A stretch of 64,000 nucleotides of DNA from Oxalobacteraceae bacterium OTU3CINTB1 (GCA_024123955.1 CP099652.1:4960001-5024000), one strand, 5' to 3'; counted from the first letter of the stretch, positions 52,393 through 61,433 are shown. Translations and numbers: made by a program. Notes: generated by a model not told the origin, from the sequence alone.

Positions 52393-53172
52393 ATGCCCCG
52401 CTTCGCCGCCAACCTGTCGATGCTTTTTACCGAAGTGCCATTCCTCGACCGCTTTGCCTTGGCGCGCGAGGCCGGCTTCGATGGCGTCGAATTTCTCTTT
52501 CCATATGCCTATGATGCCGGGCAGATCGCCGAGCGCTTGCGCCGCCATGACTTACAGCTGGTGCTGTTCAACCTGCCCTGCGGCGACTGGGACGCGGGCG
52601 ACCGCGGCATGGCCTGCAATCCGCTGCGCGTGGAGGAGTTCCGCGCCGGCGTGCGGCCGGCGCTGGACTACGCGCTGGCGCTGGGCGTGACCCGGCTGCA
52701 CTGCATGGCGGGCAAGGTGCCGGCCGGCCTGGCGCCGGAGGCGGCGCGCGCCGCCTATGTCGACAACCTGCGCCACGCCGCCGACTTGGCGCTGCCGCAC
52801 GGCATCGACCTGCTGATCGAGCCGATCAACCACTTCGACATGCCCGGCTATTTCCTCAACCGCAGCGCGCAGGCGCTCGACATCATCGCCGAGGCGGACC
52901 GCCCCAACCTGTTCCTGCAGTACGACATTTATCACATGCAACGCATGGAGGGCGAGTTGAGCAACACCATCCGCGCCAACCTGCCGATGATCAAGCACAT
53001 GCAGATCGCCGACACCCCGGGCCGCCACGAGCCGGGCACCGGCGAGATCAACTACCGCCACCTGTTCGCCCTGATCGACGAGCTCGGCTACACGGGCTGG
53101 CTCGGCTGCGAATACCTTCCCGCCGGCGACACCATCGCGGGCCTGGACTGGCGCCGCAGCCTGACGTCGTAA
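52393..53172 (+). CDS. Hydroxypyruvate isomerase-like TIM-barrel sugar isomerase
   Basis: 259 residues from MPRFAANLSMLFTEVPFLDRF, the typical Hyi start. The metal-site Glu is in LLIEPINHFDMPGYFL and a Gln/Asp pair in LFLQYDIYHMQRMEG. The His is in MIKHMQIADTPGRHEPGTGEINYR and the final Glu in GWLGCEYLPAG. The family interconverts hydroxypyruvate and tartronate semialdehyde (glyoxylate metabolism) or related sugars. No gcl or glxR neighbour is present, so the physiological substrate is uncertain. Confidence 0.87.
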   Translation: MPRFAANLSMLFTEVPFLDRFALAREAGFDGVEFLFPYAYDAGQIAERLRRHDLQLVLFNLPCGDWDAGDRGMACNPLRVEEFRAGVRPALDYALALGVTRLHCMAGKVPAGLAPEAARAAYVDNLRHAADLALPHGIDLLIEPINHFDMPGYFLNRSAQALDIIAEADRPNLFLQYDIYHMQRMEGELSNTIRANLPMIKHMQIADTPGRHEPGTGEINYRHLFALIDELGYTGWLGCEYLPAGDTIAGLDWRRSLTS

Positions 53173-53239
53173 GCTGCGCATTCGCAAAGCAACCGTAAAC
53201 ACCCAGCGCAACAATAGTCCCAACCCCAAAGGAGCACCC

Positions 53240-54007
53240 ATGAAACTGCCGCGTCTTTTCCTGCTACTCGGATTGCTGGCCCTGCTCGGCGGTTGCGCCA
53301 GCAGCACGCCGCGCATGGCCGAGGTGCGCGCCTTCGCCGCCCAGGCGCCCAAGCTCAACGCCTATCACGAACTAACCGAGCGCTACCGCACGACCTACCA
53401 GCGCGAGCAGCCCTTCCTGACGGCGGCAGCCGACGCCCGCGAGGCCGAGCTCGACGCGAAGCGCCGGCAGGCGTGCGACGATTTCGTCAAGCTGCAATAC
53501 GGCGTGCAGGCGTACATGCAGACGCTCGGCGTGCTGGCCGGCGACGAGCAGTACGAGCTGCGCGACCAGATCAAGACGATTAGCGGCGGCATCAACGCCT
53601 GGCCCGACTCCGGCATCGAGGAGAAACACGTCAACGCCTTCGCCCGGCTGACGACGCTGATCGCGCGCGCCATCACGGCGCCGGCGCAGGAGCGCGCCGT
53701 CAACCAGGTCATGCGCGACGCCGCGCAGCCGGTAAAGGATCTGCTCGAGGCCATGACCACGCTGCTGAGGCTGTACGACAAGTCCAGCGAGAACGAGGAG
53801 CGCATCGTCATCGGCATGCTGGAGTCGGAGATTCCCTTCCTCGACCCGGCCCGCGACCGCTTGCTGACGGCGCTGGCCAAAAGCGCGCAGCAGAGCAAAC
53901 AAGCCGAGTACCGCCTGATCGGCCAGCGCCAGACCCTGGCGCAGAAAAACCTGGCGGCGATCGAACAGAGCCACCGCGCGCTGCTCGACCAGATCCCGTC
54001 CAACTAA
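53240..54007 (+). CDS. Lipoprotein of unknown function
   Basis: 255 residues. A signal peptide with lipobox LLGG-C (Cys near residue 20) predicts lipid anchoring. The mature part is all-helical and charged, with coiled-coil-like stretches (AQQSKQAEYRLIGQRQTLAQKNLAAIEQSHRALLDQ). I do not recognise the family. It is followed after 28 bases by a small cytoplasmic helical protein and then a DksA-like zinc protein, probably one operon. Confidence 0.8.
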   Translation: MKLPRLFLLLGLLALLGGCASSTPRMAEVRAFAAQAPKLNAYHELTERYRTTYQREQPFLTAAADAREAELDAKRRQACDDFVKLQYGVQAYMQTLGVLAGDEQYELRDQIKTISGGINAWPDSGIEEKHVNAFARLTTLIARAITAPAQERAVNQVMRDAAQPVKDLLEAMTTLLRLYDKSSENEERIVIGMLESEIPFLDPARDRLLTALAKSAQQSKQAEYRLIGQRQTLAQKNLAAIEQSHRALLDQIPSN

Positions 54008-54035
54008 GCCAATATCAGCCAATACAGGAGCAGCG

Positions 54036-54461
54036 ATGACTACCAATCCCATCCAACTGGAGATCGAAGCGCTGGCCGACGGCCTGTCCGCCAGCGCCGA
54101 CGCCCTGCACACGCGCCTGATGCGCGAACTCCGCCAGAAACCGCCTGGCATCGCGCAGGCCACCGCGCAGGCACTGTTCGACAACGAAGTGGCGCTGCGC
54201 CAGCACGCCAACAGCCTGTACCTGGAGGCGGCGGTGCTGGCCGCCAGCGGATTGGCCGGCGCCCAGCAGCAGTTGCTCGACGTGACCGCCCGCGCGCAGG
54301 AGAAAATCCGCAAAATCCAGCACACCAAGGATTTGATCGCGCTGACCGGCGAGCTGCTGTCGCTGGCGGCGGCCATCGCCACCGGCAAGCCGGACAAACT
54401 GGCCAAGCCGTTCGAGACCATCAAGCACCATCTGGAGGCGATGGACAAGCCTGCGGGTTGA
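54036..54461 (+). CDS. Small helical protein of unknown function
   Basis: 141 residues without signal peptide or membrane helix. The sequence is Ala/Leu/Gln-rich and probably forms helical bundles (ALADGLSASADALHTRLMRELR, LYLEAAVLAASGLAGAQQQLLDVTARAQEKIRKIQ). Spacing of 28 bases from the upstream lipoprotein gene suggests the two work together. The family is not recognised. Confidence 0.7.
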   Translation: MTTNPIQLEIEALADGLSASADALHTRLMRELRQKPPGIAQATAQALFDNEVALRQHANSLYLEAAVLAASGLAGAQQQLLDVTARAQEKIRKIQHTKDLIALTGELLSLAAAIATGKPDKLAKPFETIKHHLEAMDKPAG

Positions 54462-54521
54462 CGCCAGTTGGGCCGAACAAACCGCGCCATCTCCGGTCAA
54501 ACGACGTAAGGAGCGCGCGGG

Positions 54522-54896
54522 ATGAACGGACTGGAAGAACACCAATGGCAGATCTTGCAGGCGCGGCTGGAGAGCGCGCGCAAGGCGCTGCTCAGCCAAC
54601 TCGCGGACGATCTGGACCGCACCACCGACGTGCGCCTGCCGCTGCCGCACGAGGCCGAAGCTTCGCCGGCCGACAACGCCAGCCAGCGCACGCTCAACGC
54701 CCTGGTCCACGAGACGGCGGCGCACACCACCAAACAGTTGTCCACGGTCAGGCAGGCGCTGGCCAAGTTTGACGACCAAAGCTATGGGCTATGCGAGAAC
54801 TGTGGCGAGGAAATCGGCTTCTCGCGGCTCGACGCGCGGCCGGAGGCGCGCCTGTGCATCGGTTGCCAGACGCGCACGGAACAGCGCCGGCGTTGA
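54522..54896 (+). CDS. DksA/TraR-type C4 zinc finger protein
   Basis: 124 residues. The N-terminal coiled coil (QWQILQARLESARKALLSQLADDL) and second helix (LNALVHETAAHTTKQLSTVRQALAKFDDQSYG) precede a C4 zinc finger, CENCGEEIGFSRLDARPEARLCIGC. Such proteins bind the RNA polymerase secondary channel. The acidic coiled-coil tip needed for DksA activity (DxxDxA) is not clearly present, so it may be a paralogue with a different role. It is the last gene of the lipoprotein group. Confidence 0.85.
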   Translation: MNGLEEHQWQILQARLESARKALLSQLADDLDRTTDVRLPLPHEAEASPADNASQRTLNALVHETAAHTTKQLSTVRQALAKFDDQSYGLCENCGEEIGFSRLDARPEARLCIGCQTRTEQRRR

Positions 54897-54981
54897 CGCC
54901 GCCGGGCGCTTGATTGGAGCAACGACTCCGGCGGAAATCACGGTTGCGCGGACACAGTCTCGCATTCGCAACAATGAAGAT

Positions 54982-55536
54982 TTACGCTGGCACCGGCCTT
55001 GAGGTGGGGTCGAAGTCGCGCCAATCGCCGGCGCTGATGGTGCCTTCGGCGCGTTCAACATCCTCCGCGCCCAGACCTCGCAATACGTCGAGCGCCTTCT
55101 GCTCCTGGCCGCTGTCGACCACCTCGACGGCGATCATCATGCCCGACTTGCGCGGCGCAACCTGGTTCTCGGAACTGCCCTCCTCCGCTTCGCCGGCGTC
55201 CTTCATCTTCGAAAAACTGAACAGCGAACCGACGTGGGCGCCGACCAGCGCGCCGACCACCGGACCCAATGGGCCGGCCACCGGAATCGCGGCGGACCCG
55301 GCCACGGCACCGGCGACCGCGCCGGTGGCGCCGCCCTGCAACACGCCGTCGTCGGTCTCCTTGGCGCCGGGCGACTTGTCGTGGTCACCGCCGAGCTCGT
55401 ACGTATCGTGCTGCCCCTGCGGATTAACGTAGAACGCGCTGATGCGCTCGGCTGCGAAGCCTGCGCGCAGCAAGGCGATACGCGCATCCGCGATTTCATC
55501 CTGTAACTGGAAATGCCCCGCAATAATGTTGCTCAT
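54982..55536 (-). CDS. General stress protein with glycine-zipper segment
   Basis: 184 residues. The N-terminal part (FQLQDEIADARIALLRAGFAAERISAFYVNPQG) has a ferredoxin-like alpha/beta pattern, as in YflT/DUF1269-type proteins. A glycine-rich hydrophobic stretch (GGATGAVAGAVAGSAAIPVAGPLGPVVGALVGAHVGSLF) could insert into membrane. The C-terminal part (SGMMIAVEVVDSGQEQKALDVLRGLGAEDVERAEG) repeats the alpha/beta pattern. It probably responds to osmotic or general stress; the molecular role is unknown. Confidence 0.75.
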   Translation of the reverse strand: MSNIIAGHFQLQDEIADARIALLRAGFAAERISAFYVNPQGQHDTYELGGDHDKSPGAKETDDGVLQGGATGAVAGAVAGSAAIPVAGPLGPVVGALVGAHVGSLFSFSKMKDAGEAEEGSSENQVAPRKSGMMIAVEVVDSGQEQKALDVLRGLGAEDVERAEGTISAGDWRDFDPTSRPVPA

Positions 55537-55637
55537 GCTGTTCTCCCTGGTTTCGGCCGTAGCCCGATCTGCGCAATATGCGCCCGTCAGGGCCGCATTT
55601 CCGTGCGCTCACGCACTGTCGCCGTGTGTTATCGCAG

Positions 55638-56516
55638 TCAATGCGACCAGGTGGGCGTCCAGCCGTAGGACGGTTCGGCCGGCGGTTCGGGCGGTGGCGG
55701 TGGCGGCAGCCACTCGCGCGGATCGACGCGGTAGTACTTGAGGAACTCGGCGAACAGCTCGCCGTGGTGCTCGGCCATCTGGTACGGCTTTTCAAAGAAG
55801 GTTTCGGTGGCCACGGCGAAGAATTCCGCCGGATTGGTGGCGCCGTAGTGGTCCATCACGCTGTGCTGGCGGTACATCGCGCTGTGCCGCAGGTTCTGGA
55901 AGTTGCGCGACAAGACCTCGGCCCACTCGTTGTAGCTGTCCGGGCTGCCCAGATACGGGGCGCCGTTGGCGCGGCCGGACTCGCTGTCGAGCTGGTGCGC
56001 GAACTCGTGCAGCACGATGTTGTGGCCGTCGGTCCAGTCGTCGGCGCCGCGCCGCACGTTGTCCCACGACAGGACGACGCGGCCGTCGTCCCACGATTCT
56101 CCGAGCATGCTCTGGTGGCCCGGCGTGACGACGCCGCCCGGGCCGACGTCGGCGCGGCGCGCCACGAACTCGCTCGGATACACCAGGATGGTGTGCAGCG
56201 CCGGATACACCTTGGTCGGACGGTTGAGCAGCAACAGGCACGCCTGGCCGGCAATGATGACGGCCATCTCGTCGGTCACTTCCACGCCTTCGCAGCCGAT
56301 GAATTTTTTCTGATGTAAAAACTGCACGACCAGCCGTTGCAGCTGTTGCTGCAATTCCGGGGTCATACGGCGGTAGACGGGGATGTTGCGGTGTAAAACG
56401 GTTTGCGCCTCGGCCGGCAACGGCCTGGCCAGCACCCGTTGCAGGCGCCAGCGGGGCACATAAAAAGGCAGCGCTATCGCCAGCGCCGTCAGGCCGATCC
56501 AGATCAAAGCTTCCAT
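55638..56516 (-). CDS. mtfA: Zinc-dependent peptidase MtfA (M90 family)
   Basis: 292 residues. An N-terminal membrane helix (LIWIGLTALAIALPFYVPRW) is followed by the M90 domain. The zinc-binding motif is IVLHEFAHQLD, and the downstream Glu is in NPAEFFAVATETFFEKP. In E. coli MtfA is a cytoplasmic peptidase that binds Mlc and affects glucose PTS control. The N-terminal helix suggests membrane attachment here. It has a Pro-rich C-terminal tail. Confidence 0.9.
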   Translation of the reverse strand: MEALIWIGLTALAIALPFYVPRWRLQRVLARPLPAEAQTVLHRNIPVYRRMTPELQQQLQRLVVQFLHQKKFIGCEGVEVTDEMAVIIAGQACLLLLNRPTKVYPALHTILVYPSEFVARRADVGPGGVVTPGHQSMLGESWDDGRVVLSWDNVRRGADDWTDGHNIVLHEFAHQLDSESGRANGAPYLGSPDSYNEWAEVLSRNFQNLRHSAMYRQHSVMDHYGATNPAEFFAVATETFFEKPYQMAEHHGELFAEFLKYYRVDPREWLPPPPPPEPPAEPSYGWTPTWSH

Positions 56517-56584
56517 GTGCCGCGCGTCCGTGTGATGTCCATTGCTGGCTAAGTGGGGCGGCTTGTCTGCTTTTCAATATGCAA

Positions 56585-56606
56585 ACAGCCGGGCATGCCC
56601 GGCTGT
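56585..56606 (-). terminator. Probable terminator hairpin after the winged-helix gene
   Basis: ACAGCCGGGC/GCCCGGCTGT, a perfect 11-bp palindromic stem 40 bases after the stop at 56647. The following T run on the minus strand is short, so efficiency is uncertain. Confidence 0.5.
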
Positions 56607-56646
56607 CGATGATACTCTTGTGCGCTGGCGCAGCGCGGCCGGCGGC

Positions 56647-57273
56647 TTAGTCGGCGGCTTTTTGCTCCGAAGGCGCCGAACCGAACAGCGCGGCAACCAG
56701 TGGATCGCGCATCACCGGACCACGGTTGACGCGGATCGCGTAGTGGGTGTCGTCGGCCAGGATGTGGAAGTGGCGGCCGCTGCCGGCCATGGCTTGCTCA
56801 CGGATGCCCGGGCGTTCCTTGCGTGGCGGCGCGCCTTCGCGCTTCGGCTGGACGATCGCGGCCAGGAAGGCGGCGACGCGCTCCGGGTCGGGAGTCAGCT
56901 GGTAGACGGCCTTGCCCAGATAGGTGGCGGTGCCTTCGACATAGCGCGCCAGCTCGATGACGCCGGCTTCGCGCAGGTCGCGGATGTATTTGCGGGCGCC
57001 GGACGGCGAGAACTTGAGGAACCAGGCGATTTCGTCGGCCAGCATCTCGTGCATGGACAGCTCGCCGATCAGTTTTTGCATATTTTCAATGCGACGCAAG
57101 GTCGCAGAGGTCGAACGCACACGCTCGATCGACGCCATCGACAGCGCCGGTTTGCGGTCCAGAGGAGCCGGGGCCGGACGCTCCACCAGCATCAGCTTGG
57201 TGGTCGCCTGCATTTCCGGCGAAGCTTTCATCTCGTTCTGAACCAGATGTTGAGGTTGTCTAACTGCATGCAT
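56647..57273 (-). CDS. Winged-helix DNA-binding protein of unknown regulon
   Basis: 208 residues. The centre (about 65-125) reads MQKLIGELSMHEMLADEIAWFLKFSPSGARKYIRDLREAGVIELARY, a helix-turn-helix with wing as in Mrr/ArsR-like folds. It is followed by TYLGKAVYQLTPDPERVAAFLAAI. The N- and C-terminal parts are low complexity or unrecognised. It is divergent from ompA across a 412-base gap with inverted repeats. A regulatory role toward ompA is possible but not shown. Confidence 0.7.
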   Translation of the reverse strand: MHAVRQPQHLVQNEMKASPEMQATTKLMLVERPAPAPLDRKPALSMASIERVRSTSATLRRIENMQKLIGELSMHEMLADEIAWFLKFSPSGARKYIRDLREAGVIELARYVEGTATYLGKAVYQLTPDPERVAAFLAAIVQPKREGAPPRKERPGIREQAMAGSGRHFHILADDTHYAIRVNRGPVMRDPLVAALFGSAPSEQKAAD

Positions 57274-57685
57274 TTGAACACTCCTTATAACAATTTGCCG
57301 AGATTAGTGGCAGCGAGAGGGGGTGGCCTACGGTGTGAAACGCCACAGTCTCTGCATCTGACTCAAGAATGCCTTGTCGTGGCGCACCAGTCTGTGCGGC
57401 AACGAACATTAGTGACAGAACCGCAGACTTATTGATCTGTGAACCCTGTTCAAGGGCGTGTGTGGCGTATTTACCAACCTGAATTCCGTCCCATTAGTCT
57501 TCGGACCCGCCTAATCAAGCAAAAGTTTCAACTTTTGTGTACGATTTGATACAGCACAAGCTTTTGTGCGGTAGCGAACCGACCACATCATGAAAGTTAC
57601 CTATTCTTCGGTCCAACAGCGGTAAAACACTGCACTGCTGCTGATGAAGCAACAAATGACCATATTTATCAATCGGGAGCATACT
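57274..57685. other. Long intergenic region upstream of ompA
   Basis: 412 bases between the divergent winged-helix and ompA genes. Two inverted repeats, CAAAAGTTTCAACTTTTG (57520-57537) and GCACAAGCTTTTGTGC (57554-57569), lie 116-166 bases before the ompA start. They may be operators or mRNA leader hairpins. No gene was recognised. Confidence 0.55.
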
Positions 57686-58726
57686 TTGAATAAAACTAAG
57701 AAAATCGTCCTCGCCGTCGCAGCCCTCTGCGCGTCGTTCTCCGCTGTCGCTCAAGACGCGGTCATCAACCCATCGTGGTACATCCAGCCGAGCATCAACG
57801 GCATGAAGCCAGACAACGACGCCTTCGGCGTTGACAAAAAGGGTTACGGTGGCGGCCTGAAGTTCGGTAAAGCCCTGAACCAGAACTGGGATGTGCAGCT
57901 GGGCGGCACCTACGCCCGCTCGAAGGAAAACGGCGAGCGCTATCAGCAGCAGAGCCTGGGCGCGGACGCCCTGTATATGTTCTCCCGTAAATCGTTCCGT
58001 CCATTCATCCTGGTCGGCGCCGGCGTCGAGCGCGACAAGTCGAACCTGAACACCTTCGGCGAAATCGCCAAGAACTCGCCGTACGTCAGCGCCGGTCTGG
58101 GTTTCCAGGCCGACCTGAACGAGCGCACCAGCTTCCAGGCGGACATCCGCAACCAGCACGGCTTCCTGCGCGGCGATGCCTTCCCGCCTAGCAAAGCGGA
58201 CAACGTCTACGTGACCGTCGGCCTGAACTTCGCCTTCGCCGCGCCACCGCGCCCTGCCCCACCGGCACCGCCGCCTGCGCCGGAAGCCGTGCAGCCGCCA
58301 CCGCCGCCAGCACCGGTCGCGCCACCGCCACCACCGCCAGCGCGCTTTGAAAAAGTGACGATGTCGTCGACCGAGCTGTTCAGCTTCGACAGCGCCAAGC
58401 TGAACCCGAACCAGCCTAAGCTGGACGAGATCGCCACCGTGCTGAACGCCAACCCGACCGTCGACAACGTCGTCATCACCGGCTACGCCGACCGTCTGGG
58501 CAGCGACAAGTACAACCAGAAGCTGTCCGAGCAGCGCGCCAACACCGTCAAGGGCTACCTGGTCGGTAAAGGCGTCGCCGCCAACCGCCTGGTCGCCGAA
58601 GGCAAGGGCGAAGCCAATCCTGTTGTCACCTGCGACAACAAGAAGCGTGCTGACCTGATCAAGTGCCTGGAACCTAACCGTCGCGTCGAGGTCGAACAGA
58701 TCACGATCGAACGCCGCGTCAATTAA
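57686..58726 (+). CDS. ompA: OmpA-family outer membrane protein
   Basis: About 346 residues from a TTG preceded by GGGAG, which gives a clean signal peptide (KKIVLAVAALCASFSAVAQ); an ATG 14 codons upstream is less suitable. An eight-strand beta-barrel-like N-domain (GYGGGLKFGKALNQNWDVQLGGTYAR...) is followed by a Pro-rich hinge (about 206-233). The OmpA peptidoglycan-binding domain has FSFDSAKLNPNQ, VVITGYADRLGSDKYNQKLSEQRA and EPNRRVEVE. It has a strong terminator and a triple overlapping TTAA around the stop. Confidence 0.93.
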   Translation: MNKTKKIVLAVAALCASFSAVAQDAVINPSWYIQPSINGMKPDNDAFGVDKKGYGGGLKFGKALNQNWDVQLGGTYARSKENGERYQQQSLGADALYMFSRKSFRPFILVGAGVERDKSNLNTFGEIAKNSPYVSAGLGFQADLNERTSFQADIRNQHGFLRGDAFPPSKADNVYVTVGLNFAFAAPPRPAPPAPPPAPEAVQPPPPPAPVAPPPPPPARFEKVTMSSTELFSFDSAKLNPNQPKLDEIATVLNANPTVDNVVITGYADRLGSDKYNQKLSEQRANTVKGYLVGKGVAANRLVAEGKGEANPVVTCDNKKRADLIKCLEPNRRVEVEQITIERRVN

Positions 58727-58739
58727 TTAATTAATTGGG

Positions 58740-58774
58740 GAGCCCCGCGACGAAAGTTGCGGGGCTTTTTTTTT
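58740..58774 (+). terminator. Rho-independent terminator of ompA
   Basis: AGCCCCGC, ten-base loop, GCGGGGCT, then nine T. The next gene starts three bases after the T run. Confidence 0.93.
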
Positions 58775-58776
58775 AT

Positions 58777-59664
58777 ATGAACAAAAATATAGTCTCGGTG
58801 CTGAAATGCACCGTCTACGAATGGCTCGACCACCGCGGCGGCAGCATGGGCGCGGCGTTGGCCTTCTACACGCTGTTTTCACTGGCGCCCATCCTGGTGC
58901 TGGTGCTGGCGATCGCCGGCTGGTTCTACGGTCCGCAGGCGGCCCAGGGCGAGCTGTTCGCGCAATTGCGCGGCCTGGTCGGCAACCAGGGCGCCGAGGC
59001 GATCCAGCTGGTGCTGGCCGGCGCGCGCAGCAAGGAGGAAGGCCGTTTGGCCACCTTGATCGCCGGCGCCCTGCTGCTGTTCGGCGCCACCACCGTGTTC
59101 GCCGAACTCAAGGCGAGCCTGGACGCGATCTGGCAGGTGCCGCCGCTGAAGACGGGCACGGTGTGGGACGTCGTCCGCACCCGGCTGCTGTCGTTCGGCA
59201 TGGTGCTGGTGCTGGCGTTCCTGTTGATGGTGTCGCTGGTGGTGAGCGCGGTGTTGACGGTGCTGGAAAAATACGTGCACAGCGTCTGGATCGACGCCGG
59301 CGACCTGCTGACCGGCATCAACTACGCGATCAGCTTTGCCGTGATTGCCGCGCTGTTCGGCGTGATCTTCAAGATGCTGCCGAGGGTGAAGCTGTCGTGG
59401 CACGACGTCACCATCGGCGCGCTGGGCACGGCGGCCTTGTTCTCGTTGGGGAAGTATGCGATCGGCGCCTACATCGGCAACAGCGGCGTGGCCAGCAGCT
59501 ATGGCGCCGCCGGCTCGGTGATCGCGCTGCTGCTGTGGGTGTATTACTCCGCGCAGATCTTCTTCCTGGGCGCCGAGTTCGCGCGTCAATATGCGTTGCA
59601 GCTGGGTAGTTTGCGCCACCGGCCACCGCCCCAAACCACCACCGTCACCAAGCAGAACCCCTGA
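58777..59664 (+). CDS. YihY/BrkB-family membrane protein
   Basis: 295 residues with six hydrophobic segments. The family start is KCTVYEWLDHRGGSMGAALAFYTLFSLAPILVLVLAIAGWFYG. Further blocks are LLFGATTVFAELKASLDAIWQVP and IGAYIGNSGVASSYGAAGSVIALLLWVYYSAQIFFLGAEFAR. Once called RNase BN, it is now regarded as a membrane protein of unclear, possibly transport, function. Its ATG follows the ompA terminator by three bases, with no recognisable ribosome site, so expression may depend on read-through or leaderless initiation. Confidence 0.9.
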   Translation: MNKNIVSVLKCTVYEWLDHRGGSMGAALAFYTLFSLAPILVLVLAIAGWFYGPQAAQGELFAQLRGLVGNQGAEAIQLVLAGARSKEEGRLATLIAGALLLFGATTVFAELKASLDAIWQVPPLKTGTVWDVVRTRLLSFGMVLVLAFLLMVSLVVSAVLTVLEKYVHSVWIDAGDLLTGINYAISFAVIAALFGVIFKMLPRVKLSWHDVTIGALGTAALFSLGKYAIGAYIGNSGVASSYGAAGSVIALLLWVYYSAQIFFLGAEFARQYALQLGSLRHRPPPQTTTVTKQNP

Positions 59665-59691
59665 ACACCGACGACTCATCATTCCCGTGAC

Positions 59692-59720
59692 AAAAAAAGG
59701 CCGGCGCATCGCCGGCCTTT
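59692..59720 (-). terminator. Rho-independent terminator of the AI-2E-type transporter gene
   Basis: On the minus strand: AAAGGCCGGC, loop, GCCGGCCTTT, seven T in total. It sits between convergent genes. Confidence 0.9.
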
Positions 59721-59739
59721 CGCCATGGTCACTGCCCGG

Positions 59740-60930
59740 CTACTCGCCCAGCAACTCAGCAACCACTTCCATCCCCTCGACCCGCTCGGCGACGACCTTG
59801 ACGATCACGATCACCGGCACGCCCAGCAGCAAGCCCCAGACGCCCCACAGCCAGCCCCAGAACAACAGGCTGACAAACACGGCCGCCGCGTTCATGCGCG
59901 CGAAACGCCCGGTCATCCAGGTCGTGATCACCGTGCCCACCAGCGTGGCGATGGCCAGCGAACTACCCATCACCAGCAAGCTCATTTGCAGCGATTCGAA
60001 TTGCAGGAAGGCGACGATGCCGGTGGCCAGCATGATCAGCAAGGGGCCGAAATACGGCATCAAGTGCAGCAAGCCGGCGACGATGGCCCAGGCGCCGGCG
60101 TTCTCCAGCCCGATCCAGCGCAACGCCACCCACATCAGCAGCGCCAGCATGCCGTTCGTCACCAGCAGCATCAGCATGTATTTCTGGATCGAGGTGTTGA
60201 TGTCCTCGAGAATATGCACGGTGATTTTTTTCTTCGACAGCGACGGCCCGGTCAGCTTGACCAGCTTGCGCTTGAACGTGTCCCCGGATAGCAGCAGGAA
60301 AAACACCAGGAAGATCACCATCGTGGCCTGGCTCAGGAAACCCATCAGCCCCATCGATCCGGCCCACACCCAATCCATCAACGGAAAATCGGAGGCCGGG
60401 GCCGGCGCGGCGCGGCGCGCGGCGCGCCGTTCCTGGGCGCCGGCCGTGGCCTGCTGTAATTCGGTGGCGACCGCCTGGATGCGCTGCAACGTGCTGGAGC
60501 CGCCGTGCAAGCGCTCCGAGACCAGGCGCGACAATTTATGCCCGGCGCTGGGCAGCTCTTCAACGATGGATTCGAACTGGCCGTGCAGCTTGTCGACCAC
60601 CATCGCCGAGCCGCCGACCATGGCGACAGTGATCAAGGTGGCGCCGACGATGCGCGGAATGCGGCGGCGTTCCAGCCAGCCCATCAATGGACTGAGCGTG
60701 TAACTGATCAGAATGCCGAGCAGAAGGGGAACCAGGAAGCCGCGCGACCATTGCAGCGCATAGATAAAGGCGACCGTGGCGATGATGCCGAGCGCGAGGC
60801 CTCGGGCGTTCACATGTAGGGGGATACGGGGGAGATGACTGGGATCGGGTTCGGCGACGGAGGCCGCACCGGTGGCCACATTGCTGGCCGGAGTTGGAGG
60901 AAGGGAAATCTCTACAGGCGGCTGGCTCAT
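59740..60930 (-). CDS. AI-2E family transporter (PerM/TqsA-like)
   Basis: 396 residues. A Pro-rich cytoplasmic N-terminus precedes about eight membrane segments. A hydrophilic middle insert (QERRAARRAAPAPAS) sits between them. Family marks are FLVPLLLGILISYTLSPLMGWLERRRIPR, and the C-terminal helices LHLMPYFGPLLIMLATGIVAFL and FWGWLWGVWGLLLGVPVIVIVKVV. Members export autoinducer-2, sodium/protons or remain unassigned. No luxS context is present, so substrate is open. Confidence 0.9.
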   Translation of the reverse strand: MSQPPVEISLPPTPASNVATGAASVAEPDPSHLPRIPLHVNARGLALGIIATVAFIYALQWSRGFLVPLLLGILISYTLSPLMGWLERRRIPRIVGATLITVAMVGGSAMVVDKLHGQFESIVEELPSAGHKLSRLVSERLHGGSSTLQRIQAVATELQQATAGAQERRAARRAAPAPASDFPLMDWVWAGSMGLMGFLSQATMVIFLVFFLLLSGDTFKRKLVKLTGPSLSKKKITVHILEDINTSIQKYMLMLLVTNGMLALLMWVALRWIGLENAGAWAIVAGLLHLMPYFGPLLIMLATGIVAFLQFESLQMSLLVMGSSLAIATLVGTVITTWMTGRFARMNAAAVFVSLLFWGWLWGVWGLLLGVPVIVIVKVVAERVEGMEVVAELLGE

Positions 60931-60999
60931 GATGACTCACAAAAAAATCCCGGCGCGGCATGCTCGAAAGGACGAGCACGGCGCGCCGGCAGATAATGC

Positions 61000-61311
61000 T
61001 TATTTGACGCGGATGTCGTTCTTGACCGAGGTCACGCCTTTGACGCCGCGGGCGACTTCGCCTGCTTTGGCGATGTCAGCTGGCTGGGCAACGAAGCCGC
61101 TCAGCTGCACGGTGCCTTTGAAGGTCTCGACATTGATTTCGGTCGACTTCAGGGTCGGCTCGTTAAAGATGCTGGCTTTCACTTTGGTGGTGATGACCGA
61201 ATCGTCAACAAACTCGCCGGTGCCTTCTTTGGTGGACGTCGAAGCGCAGCCAGCGGTGGCCAGCAGCGAAACGGTGAACAGGGCGGTGGCGATTTTATGT
61301 GCGATTTTCAT
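61000..61311 (-). CDS. BON-domain lipoprotein
   Basis: 103 residues. The signal peptide ends in lipobox ATAG-C, followed by one BON domain (VDDSVITTKVKASIFNEPTLKSTEINVETFKGTVQLSGFV, then the GVKGVTSVKNDIRVK strand). Such small proteins (YraP/OsmY/DolP type) maintain the outer membrane under osmotic stress. It is divergent from a glycine-zipper lipoprotein across a region with a perfect 16-bp palindrome. Confidence 0.88.
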   Translation of the reverse strand: MKIAHKIATALFTVSLLATAGCASTSTKEGTGEFVDDSVITTKVKASIFNEPTLKSTEINVETFKGTVQLSGFVAQPADIAKAGEVARGVKGVTSVKNDIRVK

Positions 61312-61417
61312 GGCGGTTCTCCTTGGAGTTATTAACTAATGAGTTTGTCAGCGAGCGGGACGTTTAGACATCTCTGCTACCGATGTAGACGTTTTACGTG
61401 GTTTCCAAATGGACATC

Positions 61418-61433
61418 TGTACGGTACCGTACA
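61418..61433. promoter_or_regulatory. Perfect 16-bp palindrome between divergent stress lipoprotein genes
   Basis: TGTACGGTACCGTACA is its own reverse complement. It lies 107 bases before the BON gene start and 127 bases before the glycine-zipper gene, so it could be a shared operator. Confidence 0.5.
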
